From positions 248,001-312,000 of the forward strand of contig NZ_BNBM01000011.1 of assembly GCF_014655715.1 (NCBI RefSeq): a stretch of 64,000 bases of DNA, read 5' to 3'. The position numbers were made by a program, and so were the translations under genes. The notes under the pieces were generated by a model. The model ran no database searches and was not told the origin of the DNA. It worked only from the letters and a program-made list of their open reading frames with translations. Positions 1 to 8,111 of the stretch are shown piece after piece (the stretch's first letter is position 1; every line of letters starts with the position of its first letter). The DNA is from Streptomyces lanatus (GTDB lineage Bacteria > Actinomycetota > Actinomycetes > Streptomycetales > Streptomycetaceae).

Positions 1-3000
1 CTGCTCGACGCCTGCGGGGGAGCGGCGGAGCACAGGATCTCCAACCTGTACGGGCCGACCGAGGCCACCATCAACGCGACCTGCCACATCATCCACACCC
101 GCCCCGCCGACGACGTACGACACCTGCCCATAGGCCGACCCATCGCCGGTACCGAACTCGCCGTCGTCACCGAGGACGGACGCACCTGCGCTCCCGGCGA
201 GGCCGGTGAACTGCTCATCGCCGGAACGGGGTTGACCCCGGGCTACCTCGGCGAACCCCGCCTCACCGCCGAGGCCTTCCTCGAACGCGACGGCCGCCGC
301 TGGTACCGCAGCGGTGACCGGGTCCGTCGAACCCCGGACGGCGTACTGGAGTTCCTCGGCCGCCTCGACGACCAGGTCAAGGTCCGCGGCCACCGAGTGG
401 AACTCGGCGAGGTCGAGGCCGCGCTCCTCACCCACCCCGACGTCGCCCGTGCCGCAGTACTGCTCGTCGACGGCCGCCTGGTCGCGTACGTCGAGCCCCG
501 GACCGGAGCGGCCGAGCCGGACACGCGCGAGATCCGGGCCTTCCTGTCCCGCGTGCTGCCGCCGTACATGCTGCCCGGACGCATCCGCACCCTCCCGTCC
601 ATCCCCCTTACCGGCACAGGCAAGATCGACCGCAACCGGCTGGCACAGGAGACGGCAGCCGATGGCGAGGCACCGGAGCGGCCTGCCCCCGAACCCGCCA
701 CCTCGACCGAGCACATCGTGGCCCGCATCTGGTCGGCCCTGCTGGACACGCCCGACATCGCCCGCGACGACGACTTCTTCGCACTCGGCGGCGACTCCAT
801 CCTCGTACTCGAACTCTTCGCCCGCCTGCGCGAGGAACTGCCCGCAGTCCCACGCCCGACCACCGTCTACACCCACTCCACCCTCCGCGCGCTCGCGGCG
901 GCGCTCGACACAGCCGTCGTGACCCCCGCACCACAAGCGGTCCCGATGCGTTCCGCGGACCCCTACCCCCTCACCCCCTCCCAACGGGGCTTCCTGCTCG
1001 CCGAGACCATCGACCCCGGCGCGGGCTCCGGTTGGCTCGCCCGGTTCCGTCTGACCGGGCCGCTGCGCCTCGACGTCCTCCAGCGGGCTGTCGACGTGCT
1101 CGTGGCCCGGCATCCGATGCTGCGCACCGTCTTCCCCGCGGGCGCCCGGCCGCCCGTGCAACAGGAGCTGCCGGACACCTTGCGCCTGCCCGTACAGACG
1201 GAGACCCTCGCCGACCCCGGCCTACTGGAGCAGCGCATCGCCGAGGAGGCGCGGCGCCAACTGGAGCCCTGGGCCTGGCCGTTGCTCCGGCTACGGGTGT
1301 TCACCCTGGCGCCCGCCGAGCACGTCCTCGTCGTGCACGCCCACCACCTCATCGGCGACGGCTACAGCGCCGCCCTCCTCACCAGGGAACTGCTCACCGC
1401 CTACGACCACCTCGACCGAGGTCTGCCCCACGGCCTGTCCCCGCTCGACGGCACGTTCCGGGACCACGTCACCCAGTCCGCCGTACGGCCACGCCCGCAC
1501 GGCCCCGAGGCCGAGGAGTACCGCACCCGCCTGGGCGCGCCCTACACGCCGCCCGTGCTGCGTCGCCCGGCCACCGGGCAGCCGGGTTTCCACACCGCCG
1601 GGTTCACCCTGGACGCCGCCACGACCGGCGGGTTGCGCGCCCTCGCCCGTGCGGCGCACCGCACCCTGTACGCCCCCCTGCTCACCGCCTACTACCGCGC
1701 CCTCGCCGAACTCACCGGGCAGCGCGACCTGATGCTCGGGCTCGCCGTCACCGGACGCGAGGAGTCGACGGTGGACGCGCCTCGGGTGTTCGGCCCGTTC
1801 GCGGAGGCGGTGACGTTGCGTCTCACTGCGCCGGACGGCGTGGCCTTCGATGACGACTTGCGGCGGCTGGCCGCCGAGGTGGATCTGGCCAGGGCCGAAG
1901 GCCCCACCGATGTACGTACGGCGGCCGGACTGCCGTGTCACGCGCAGTTCTTCTTCACCTTCCTCGACTTCACCTCCCTGGGCTCCGAGACGGTCGGCGG
2001 TCTGTCCCTGCACGCCGACGACTCCTCCCTCGCTCCGCCACCGTTGGGTACGGATGTGTTCCTGGCCGTACGGCCGTCGGCGGACGGTAAGGGCCTGCGC
2101 GTCACTGTCCGGGCCTCGGCGGCTGCGCTCACCGCCGATGAGGTGACCGGGTTCGCCGAGGACATGCGGAGGCAGCTGGGCGATGCCGTACGCGGTCCCG
2201 GCCGCCGTCGGCGCCCGCAGCTCGACGCCGCGCTTGTCGGATACCTGCCCGCGCCCCAGCACCTCGCCGCCCTCGCCGGGCTCCCGCACGACACGCCCGG
2301 CCTCGGCCGCGAGGAGATCCGTGCGCTGCTCTTCCCGGACGGCCGCGCCAGGCTGCTCGAAGAGACCGACACCCCGCTCGGGAACTCCGGCTTCGTCGCC
2401 CTCCCGCTCTTCGCCGACGAACTCGCCCCGGCCGTCGACCTGGCGGCCCGCACCGCCCGCGCCGTCGAGCACGGCGCCGCACTGGGCGCGCGCTGCGTCT
2501 CGCTCGCGGGCATGATCCCGTCGCTGACCGGCTACGGCTATGACGTCCTGCGCGAGACCACGACCGGAGCGGCGATCACCACCGGACACGCGTCGACGAC
2601 CGTCGCCGTGGTGAAGACCGTGCAGGCGGCGCTCACCGCGACCGGCCGCCGTCTCGAGGACCTGTCCCTCGCCGTCGTCGGCTGCGGCTCGATCGGCACC
2701 TCGTCGCTACGGCTGCTGCTGGCGACGTCCCCCGGCCCACCTGCCGAACTGCTGCTGTGCGACCTGCCCGGCAGCACCGGGCGCCTCGAAGCACAGGCGG
2801 CGGAGCACCCCGGGATACGGGTTCAGGTCGTCGAGTCGGGGCGTACGCTGCCCGCCGCCGTCTACGCCGCCGACGTGATCGTCACCGCCGTCAGCGGTGC
2901 GACGAATCTGCTGGACATCGACCGGCTGCGCCCCGGCACGATCGTGGTCGACGACTCCTTCCCGCACTGCTTCGACACCGCCCGCGCCCTGGACCGGATG

Positions 3001-3375
3001 GGCAGCCACCAGGACGTCCTGGTCGTCGGGGGCGGCCTGCTGGCCCTCGGCTCCACCAGGACCCGCCTCGCTGAGGACCTGCCGGCCGCGGCGAGCGCGG
3101 GCTTCGCCCTGCGGCCCGGTATCGAGGGCACCATGGCCTCGTGCCGACTGGAGTCACTGCTCCACGCGCACATCAACACGCCCGAACTACCCCTGATCCA
3201 CGGCCTGGTGGACCTGCCCCGAGCCCTCGCGCACTGGGACGTGGCCGAAGCGGCGGGGGTGCGACCCGCACCGCTCCACCTGCTCGACCGCGTCCTCACC
3301 GACCGCGACGGGCTGCCGCTCAGGCCGCCGAACGCCACCCCAGCGCCGGACCCAGACGGGCCGCGATGTCGGTGA
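1..3375 (+). CDS. NRPS, 3' part: A-PCP-C plus terminal acyl-ACP-reductase-like (AAR) domain
   Basis: The 5' end lies outside the window; the frame is open from base 1. In order I see the end of an adenylation domain (NLYGPTE near nt 46, YRSGD near 301, GRLDDQVKVRGHRVELGE near 358, TGTGKIDR near 610) and a carrier domain (LGGDS, near 784). A condensation domain follows with HHLIGDG (near 1342). The last ~370 residues (nt ~2230-3310) match the layout of cyanobacterial acyl-ACP reductase: a TTGHAST motif, a Rossmann glycine motif VVGCGSIG, and MASC, whose Cys (nt 3142-3144) falls where AAR has its acyl-binding cysteine. Known AAR enzymes reduce acyl-ACP to fatty aldehyde, so I infer reductive release of the peptide or acyl thioester. 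No carrier lies between C and AAR, which is unusual. Its 3' end overlaps the convergent flavoenzyme gene by 56 bp. Confidence 0.88.
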   Translation: MLDACGGAAEHRISNLYGPTEATINATCHIIHTRPADDVRHLPIGRPIAGTELAVVTEDGRTCAPGEAGELLIAGTGLTPGYLGEPRLTAEAFLERDGRRWYRSGDRVRRTPDGVLEFLGRLDDQVKVRGHRVELGEVEAALLTHPDVARAAVLLVDGRLVAYVEPRTGAAEPDTREIRAFLSRVLPPYMLPGRIRTLPSIPLTGTGKIDRNRLAQETAADGEAPERPAPEPATSTEHIVARIWSALLDTPDIARDDDFFALGGDSILVLELFARLREELPAVPRPTTVYTHSTLRALAAALDTAVVTPAPQAVPMRSADPYPLTPSQRGFLLAETIDPGAGSGWLARFRLTGPLRLDVLQRAVDVLVARHPMLRTVFPAGARPPVQQELPDTLRLPVQTETLADPGLLEQRIAEEARRQLEPWAWPLLRLRVFTLAPAEHVLVVHAHHLIGDGYSAALLTRELLTAYDHLDRGLPHGLSPLDGTFRDHVTQSAVRPRPHGPEAEEYRTRLGAPYTPPVLRRPATGQPGFHTAGFTLDAATTGGLRALARAAHRTLYAPLLTAYYRALAELTGQRDLMLGLAVTGREESTVDAPRVFGPFAEAVTLRLTAPDGVAFDDDLRRLAAEVDLARAEGPTDVRTAAGLPCHAQFFFTFLDFTSLGSETVGGLSLHADDSSLAPPPLGTDVFLAVRPSADGKGLRVTVRASAAALTADEVTGFAEDMRRQLGDAVRGPGRRRRPQLDAALVGYLPAPQHLAALAGLPHDTPGLGREEIRALLFPDGRARLLEETDTPLGNSGFVALPLFADELAPAVDLAARTARAVEHGAALGARCVSLAGMIPSLTGYGYDVLRETTTGAAITTGHASTTVAVVKTVQAALTATGRRLEDLSLAVVGCGSIGTSSLRLLLATSPGPPAELLLCDLPGSTGRLEAQAAEHPGIRVQVVESGRTLPAAVYAADVIVTAVSGATNLLDIDRLRPGTIVVDDSFPHCFDTARALDRMGSHQDVLVVGGGLLALGSTRTRLAEDLPAAASAGFALRPGIEGTMASCRLESLLHAHINTPELPLIHGLVDLPRALAHWDVAEAAGVRPAPLHLLDRVLTDRDGLPLRPPNATPAPDPDGPRCR

Positions 3376-4351
3376 GGATCTGCACATAGTCCTCGTGCTC
3401 AAACGTGAACGGCAGCGCGAACGCCACCTCGTCCACCTCGCGGAACGCGGCGTGGGCGTGGAGGCGTTCGGCGATCTCCGCCGAGGTGCCGACGAGGTCC
3501 GGCGCGAACATCAGCCTTGCCGGACCCTGCGGTGACAGGGTGCGCGGGGTGCGCTTGGCGGCGTACTCCTCGTACTTCGCGCGCTGTTCGGGCGTCGCGG
3601 AGTCCGTGGGGATGACGACGAGGCCCTGGGAGACCCGGGCGTTCTCGCCGTCGGGGTGACGGTCGCGGAAGGCGCGGATGTGGGAGAGCTGGACCTGCGC
3701 GAAGTCCACAGCCACCTCATCAGACCCTTCCGCCTTGACGACGCTGCTGGTCAGGAAGTTCATCCCGTGCTCACCGGCCCACCGGGCGGAGGCCAGGCTG
3801 CCGCCGCCGTACCACATACGGCCGCCCAGGCCGGGGGAGTGCGGCTGCACCCGGTCCGAGAACACTTCAAAGCCCTCGACCCCGCTGAAGTCCGTGGCCG
3901 GCTTGCCCCGTACGAGGTCGAGGAGTCGCCGCACCCGCTCGTAACCGAAGTCCTCGACGTCGGCAGTGTCGGGGTAGAGGGCCTCCTTGACGCGGTCGTA
4001 GTGCATCGGCGGGCCCACGCTCACGCCCGGGTTGAGACGGCCGCCGGACAGCAGGTCGACCGTCGCCAGGTCCTCCGCGAGGCGCAGTGGGTTCTCCCAG
4101 CCGAGCGGGATGACCGCGGTGCCGAATTCGATACGGCTGGTGCGCTGCGAGGCCGCGGCCAGGACGGCTACGGGGGAGGAGATGCCGTACTGCAGATGAC
4201 GGTGGCGGAGCCACGCGCTGTCGAAGCCGAGGCGTTCGCCCAGTTCGATGATCTCCAGCGTGGACTCGTGGCCCCGGCGTGGATCCGCCTCGTCGAAGAG
4301 GCCGATGGTGAGGAATCCCAGCTTGCGCAGCGGGCGTGAGGTCGGCGACAT
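3320..4351 (-). CDS. LLM-class (luciferase-like) flavin-dependent oxidoreductase
   Basis: 343 residues, the normal size for bacterial luciferase-like monooxygenases. The N-terminus has the family's beta-strand plus (E/D)xAERLGFDSAW pattern (here ELGERLGFDSAWLRHRH), followed by GTAVIPLGWENPLRLAEDLATVD and the VSVGPPM loop typical of TIM-barrel flavin enzymes. The cofactor is probably FMNH2 or F420; the sequence does not decide between them. The ATG at 4351 has GGAGAG a few bases upstream. A short palindrome (TTGAACTTTCAA, 4365-4376) sits just upstream. The gene converges on the NRPS gene and overlaps its last 56 bp, so it could be a tailoring enzyme of that cluster, but the opposite orientation gives no operon support. 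Substrate unknown. Confidence 0.85.
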   Translation of the reverse strand: MSPTSRPLRKLGFLTIGLFDEADPRRGHESTLEIIELGERLGFDSAWLRHRHLQYGISSPVAVLAAASQRTSRIEFGTAVIPLGWENPLRLAEDLATVDLLSGGRLNPGVSVGPPMHYDRVKEALYPDTADVEDFGYERVRRLLDLVRGKPATDFSGVEGFEVFSDRVQPHSPGLGGRMWYGGGSLASARWAGEHGMNFLTSSVVKAEGSDEVAVDFAQVQLSHIRAFRDRHPDGENARVSQGLVVIPTDSATPEQRAKYEEYAAKRTPRTLSPQGPARLMFAPDLVGTSAEIAERLHAHAAFREVDEVAFALPFTFEHEDYVQILTDIAARLGPALGWRSAA

Positions 4352-4364
4352 GGACTCTCCATCG

Positions 4365-4376
4365 TTGAACTTTCAA
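4365..4376. promoter_or_regulatory. Short palindrome upstream of the flavin oxidoreductase gene
   Basis: TTGAACTTTCAA: two 5-bp arms with a 2-bp spacer, AT-rich for this genome, ending 14 bp before the ATG at 4351. Position and symmetry fit an operator or part of a core promoter. No regulator gene is adjacent, so the binding protein is unknown. Confidence 0.35.
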
Positions 4377-4442
4377 TGGGCCTGTCCTGGTGCCAACTCG
4401 ATCACGGCCCGAGGTGTTCCCCACCCCCACCCCCGCCCACGT

Positions 4443-5945
4443 TCACTTCAAGGGGATCGTCACCTCGTCCTCCACCGGCGGGTCCAGTTCCTGGGCACGG
4501 CTACCCGTCGCGGCGTAGCAGCGCAGGCGGACCGTCTCCGGGGTGACGTCCAGGCGGAGGAACTGCTTGAAGAACGGCGGACTGTACGTCGCCGAGCTCG
4601 GGGAGAAGAGCGAGGTGTAGATCTTGCGCACCGGGAGCCGGAAGCGCTTGGCCCGGTCGGGGCGGCGGCCGGTGCCCAGCAGGCCCGCGACCAGGCGGGT
4701 GCGCCAGGTGATGCGGGCGTCCTGGGGCGCGGCACGGCCCGGCTGGTACTGCAGCCGCTCGGCGATCACGGCCGTCGCCTCGGCCTCGCTGAGGGTGAAG
4801 AAGCGGCGCAGCCACAGTCGGCGGCCGTAGAGCTTGCTGTAGAAGGCCAGGGAGTCGCCGCGCAGCGGATAGCAGCGGAACTCCTTCTCGGTGACGTTCG
4901 CGATGTCGACCCGGGGGATGGTGTGGGTGGCGTGCATGAAGGCACCGCCGCCGCCCGAGACCACGTACTGGATGGTGCGGCCGTCGACCTGGACCGGGTA
5001 GCGCTGGTAGTTGTGGATGTCGCCGCCTATCGCCGCGACGTAGTGGTGCGCCGGGTCGCGGACTATCTCGTCGACGGTGCCGCCGCCCTCGATGGTGCAG
5101 GGGTGGTGCTCGCCGTCGACGTAGAGGGGCGAGCCGGTGATGAGGATCTTCGGGCGCGGGTTCTGCGAGACCTCGCGCAGCCATGCGCCTTGTTCGGCGT
5201 CGATGGTGCCGAGCAGTCCGGTGTCGATGCCTATGATCCGCACCGGCCCGGCGTCGATCGCCCAGTACGGTCCCGGCTGGACGGTCTGTTGGGCGGCGGT
5301 CGACCTCAACTGCCGTGCCTGGTCCAGACGTTGTCCGTCACCCTTGCGCGGCCGGTGCCACAGCAGCTGCCGCAGCCAGGCCCGGCTGAGGACGCGTGGC
5401 GCGGGCTCCGGTGCGAGGGGCGGGGCGTCGTCGCAGAAGACGCGCATGAACGCGCCGAGATCCTCGTACCAGTCGTGGTTGCCCGGTATCGCGTATATGG
5501 GCGCCCGATAGTCCTGGTACGGGCGGAAGAACTTGCTGCCGTAGTCGTCGGCGCTGCCCACCGGATAGATCACATCGCTGGCGAGGACGGCGAAGCTGGT
5601 GTCCTGGCCTGTCTTCAAAAGGCCCGGCACGACGGAGTACTGAGGGTCGTCGCCCTCGCCGGTGTCGCCGATGACCAGGAACGAGAACCGGTCGGGGTCC
5701 TCGCGCCGGATCACCTTGTCGGCGGGGGCGCCGGCGGCCGTGCGCTGAGCGACCCAGCGGCTTCGGGTGCGGCCCGTGGGGTCCCCGAACCAGCCCGCCA
5801 GCACACCATTGCGCGCGGCCCACAGCATCCGGGGGTCGAGCCAGGAGATCTTCTCGACCTTGCTCGGCATCAGCCCTTTGTAGCTGCCGAGTTCGGCGGC
5901 GCCCCAGCCGGCGCCTTCGGCGGTATCGCGTGAGGAGTCAGACAC
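4443..5945 (-). CDS. Calcineurin-like metallophosphoesterase
   Basis: About 500 residues from a GTG at 5945; the frame is open further upstream to 6140, but that stretch is Arg/Ser-rich and does not look coding. The metallophosphatase signature is present in order: VIGDTGEGD, LASDVIYPVG, IPGNHDWYED, then after a long insert GGDIHNYQRYP, supplying the Asp, Asn and His residues that bind the two metals. There is no obvious signal peptide, so a cytoplasmic location is likely. The N-terminal SKVEKISWLDPRML segment and the C-terminal tail (LDVTPETVRLRCYAATG) resemble large actinobacterial phosphoesterases of unknown substrate. It is separated from the MHYT gene by 85 bp and is probably transcribed independently or with it. 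Confidence 0.8.
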   Translation of the reverse strand: MSDSSRDTAEGAGWGAAELGSYKGLMPSKVEKISWLDPRMLWAARNGVLAGWFGDPTGRTRSRWVAQRTAAGAPADKVIRREDPDRFSFLVIGDTGEGDDPQYSVVPGLLKTGQDTSFAVLASDVIYPVGSADDYGSKFFRPYQDYRAPIYAIPGNHDWYEDLGAFMRVFCDDAPPLAPEPAPRVLSRAWLRQLLWHRPRKGDGQRLDQARQLRSTAAQQTVQPGPYWAIDAGPVRIIGIDTGLLGTIDAEQGAWLREVSQNPRPKILITGSPLYVDGEHHPCTIEGGGTVDEIVRDPAHHYVAAIGGDIHNYQRYPVQVDGRTIQYVVSGGGGAFMHATHTIPRVDIANVTEKEFRCYPLRGDSLAFYSKLYGRRLWLRRFFTLSEAEATAVIAERLQYQPGRAAPQDARITWRTRLVAGLLGTGRRPDRAKRFRLPVRKIYTSLFSPSSATYSPPFFKQFLRLDVTPETVRLRCYAATGSRAQELDPPVEDEVTIPLK

Positions 5946-6030
5946 TTGTGCACCGTAACAATGATCTAGAGAACGCCGAGAGGGGGTGCGGGAGTACGGC
6001 GCGTCGGCGCACCCCCGCCCCCTCTTCCGG

Positions 6031-6885
6031 TCACCGCCTGCGAGCGTATGTCTTGCGGCGTGGCGGCTGTGCCCCGAACTCCGAGTCGGGGTGGGGCTGT
6101 TGGGCCGGGACGCCGCCCGGTCCCGGTTCGGTCTCTCCACGCCGCTCGACGTCGCCGAGGACGAGGAGCGGGTCGAACATCACGACCACTCCGGCCAGTA
6201 CCAGGAAGATGACCGGCCCCAGCAGCATCGGCAGCAGCAGTGAGCTGGGCGAGTCGCCGGCCCACGAGGCGCCCGTCGCGCCGTGCAGATGGACACTGAC
6301 GGCCGCCATGCCCGTGTAGTGCATCCCGGAGACCGCCACCCCCATGATCAGACTCGCACCGAGGCTGGTCAGGAAACCGCGGATGGTCACCGCCGCCCAC
6401 AGCGCGGCCGTCGCGGCGACGATCGCGATCAGTACGGACAGCCCCACGGTGAGCACGTCGTACTCGATTTCGCCGTCGAGGCGCAGCGCCGCCATCCCCA
6501 GGTAGTGCATCGCCGCCACCCCTAGGCCGGTGATGACGCCCGCGCAGGTCAGCGCGCCCCGTCCGGCGCCGCGATAGCCGACGATGAACACGCCGATGCC
6601 GACCACGACGATCGCCACGGCGAGACTGAGGACGGTCAGCCCCGTGTCGTACCGGATCCGGGTCTCCTCGACCTGGAATCCGATCATGGCGATGAAGTGC
6701 ATCGTCCAGATGCCGCAGCCGATCGACGCGGCGCCGAGCGCCAGCCAGCCCGGCTTCCACGACTGTCCGCCGGGCAGCGAGCGCACGATGCACCGCAGCC
6801 CCAACGCCCCTCCCAGGCAGGCCATCAGATAGGCCGCCAGCGGGGTCACCGCACCATAGCGGAACCCGTCAACCGTCCCTTGCAT
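6031..6885 (-). CDS. MHYT-domain integral membrane protein
   Basis: 284 residues from the ATG at 6885, chosen because GGGGGAG lies 8 bp upstream and the hydrophobic sequence starts there; the frame runs open far upstream antisense to the arginase-like gene and that part is ignored. Three MHxx repeats are visible (TMHFIAMIG, AMHYLGMAA, GMHYTGMAA), the hallmark of MHYT modules, spread over about seven membrane segments. MHYT modules are proposed to sense O2, CO or NO through metal-bound Met/His. Here no GGDEF, EAL or kinase domain follows; the tail is a short polar, Arg-rich cytoplasmic stretch. It is therefore a stand-alone sensor or transporter-like MHYT protein, as commonly found in Streptomyces. 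Confidence 0.85.
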   Translation of the reverse strand: MQGTVDGFRYGAVTPLAAYLMACLGGALGLRCIVRSLPGGQSWKPGWLALGAASIGCGIWTMHFIAMIGFQVEETRIRYDTGLTVLSLAVAIVVVGIGVFIVGYRGAGRGALTCAGVITGLGVAAMHYLGMAALRLDGEIEYDVLTVGLSVLIAIVAATAALWAAVTIRGFLTSLGASLIMGVAVSGMHYTGMAAVSVHLHGATGASWAGDSPSSLLLPMLLGPVIFLVLAGVVVMFDPLLVLGDVERRGETEPGPGGVPAQQPHPDSEFGAQPPRRKTYARRR

Positions 6886-7128
6886 ATGCCAACTCCCCCC
6901 AGAGTCATGGCCAGTTGTCGAGCAAGGTGTACGGGGCAAGAGAGCGTAAAGCAAGCGTTTACCGCCGGTAGCCGTTGAAGTCTGTATTACGGGGAGTCGG
7001 CTCCGGTCAGGGAGGGGTGAGATTCGGCCAGAGGGGGACCGGGGGCGGGTGGGCGTGCTAAGGGCACGAGTGGTGTCGGCCCGGTGGATGTGGCATACAT
7101 GGACAGTGGTGGTGGAAAGGGGCCGGAC

Positions 7129-8010
7129 ATGCGGCAGCTCGCGGTCATCGAGGCGCCGTCCGTGCTCGGTCTGCGGCCGTCCGGGGTCGAGGAGCTGCCC
7201 CGGGCTCTGCTGGAGGCAGGGCTGCTCGAAGGTCTCGACGCGGTACGGGCCGGCCGCATCGAGCCCCCACCGTATGACGCGACACGCGACGCCACCAGCG
7301 GTGTTCTCAACCCGCACGGCATCGCGGAGTACTCCGTCCGGCTGGCCGACGTCGTCGGCGACGTCCTCGACGGCGGACGCTTCCCGGTCGTCCTCGGCGG
7401 CGACTGCACGATCCTGCTCGGCAACCTCCTCGCCCTGCGCCGCCGCGGCCGCCCCGGTCTGCTGTTCCTCGACGGCCACACCGACTTCTACCAGCCCTCG
7501 GCCGAACCGAATGGTGAAGCGGCCTCCATGGAACTCGCCCTGGCCACCGGGCGCGGCCCTCGGCTGCTCACCGACCTGGAGGGCCGCGGCCCCCTGCTGC
7601 GGGACGAGGACGTCGTGGCCCTCGGCTTCCGCGACACGGACGAATCGACCGAGGCCGGAATGCAGCCCCTGCCGACCGCGCTGCACGCGATCGACCTCGA
7701 CGGCGTGCGCGCGGCCGGAGCGGACACGGCCGCACGCCGGGCCCTCGAGCGGCTGACCGCCGGTGCGAGCGACGGGTTCTGGGTGCACCTTGACGTCGAT
7801 GTCCTGGACGACGCCGTCATGCCGGCCGTGGACTATCGGCAGCCGGGTGGGCTGAGCTGGGGGGAGCTGGAGAGTGTGCTGGTCACGGCACTGGGGGAGC
7901 CGGGGGCTGTGGGGTTTGACGTCACGATCTTCAACCCGCGGCTCGACCCCGACGGCAGGATCGCGGGGCAGCTTGCGGAGTGTCTGCGGCGGGCGCTGGC
8001 GGGATCTTGA
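7129..8010 (+). CDS. Arginase/agmatinase-family ureohydrolase
   Basis: 293 residues from the ATG at 7129, preferred over the in-frame ATG at 7084 because GGAAAGGGG lies 6 bp upstream. Family motifs: VVLGGDCTILLGN, LLFLDGHTDF and HLDVDVLDDAVMPAVD, corresponding to the GGDH, DxHxD and DxDxxDP metal-binding segments of arginases, agmatinases and formimidoylglutamases. The usual GGDHS histidine is replaced by Cys, so the binuclear Mn centre would have a changed ligand. The fold assignment is firm, but activity on arginine is not assured; I cannot name the substrate. It is followed after ~100 bp by the epoxide-hydrolase-like gene, with a palindrome in between. Confidence 0.8.
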   Translation: MRQLAVIEAPSVLGLRPSGVEELPRALLEAGLLEGLDAVRAGRIEPPPYDATRDATSGVLNPHGIAEYSVRLADVVGDVLDGGRFPVVLGGDCTILLGNLLALRRRGRPGLLFLDGHTDFYQPSAEPNGEAASMELALATGRGPRLLTDLEGRGPLLRDEDVVALGFRDTDESTEAGMQPLPTALHAIDLDGVRAAGADTAARRALERLTAGASDGFWVHLDVDVLDDAVMPAVDYRQPGGLSWGELESVLVTALGEPGAVGFDVTIFNPRLDPDGRIAGQLAECLRRALAGS

Positions 8011-8028
8011 GGAGACGGTCCCAGCGGC

Positions 8029-8047
8029 CTTTGCCGAACTGGCAAAG
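8029..8047. promoter_or_regulatory. Palindrome CTTTGCC-GAACT-GGCAAAG
   Basis: Perfect 7-bp arms around a 5-bp spacer, 65 bp before the start of the epoxide-hydrolase-like gene at 8112 and 19 bp after the arginase-like stop. The core TTTGCCGAACTGGCAA recurs almost unchanged at 52138-52153, which favours an operator for a shared regulator over a terminator. Confidence 0.45.
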
Positions 8048-8111
8048 AAGCTCGCGACCCCTCTCCCGGCCAACGCAGGATGACGAAACCCGCGCAATCA
8101 CGGAGGGAAAC

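Noticed and set aside
6886..8097. Long minus-strand extension of the MHYT protein to 688 codons
   Set aside because: The extension is antisense to the arginase-like gene and the MHYT sequence begins at a well-placed ATG with a strong ribosome-binding site.
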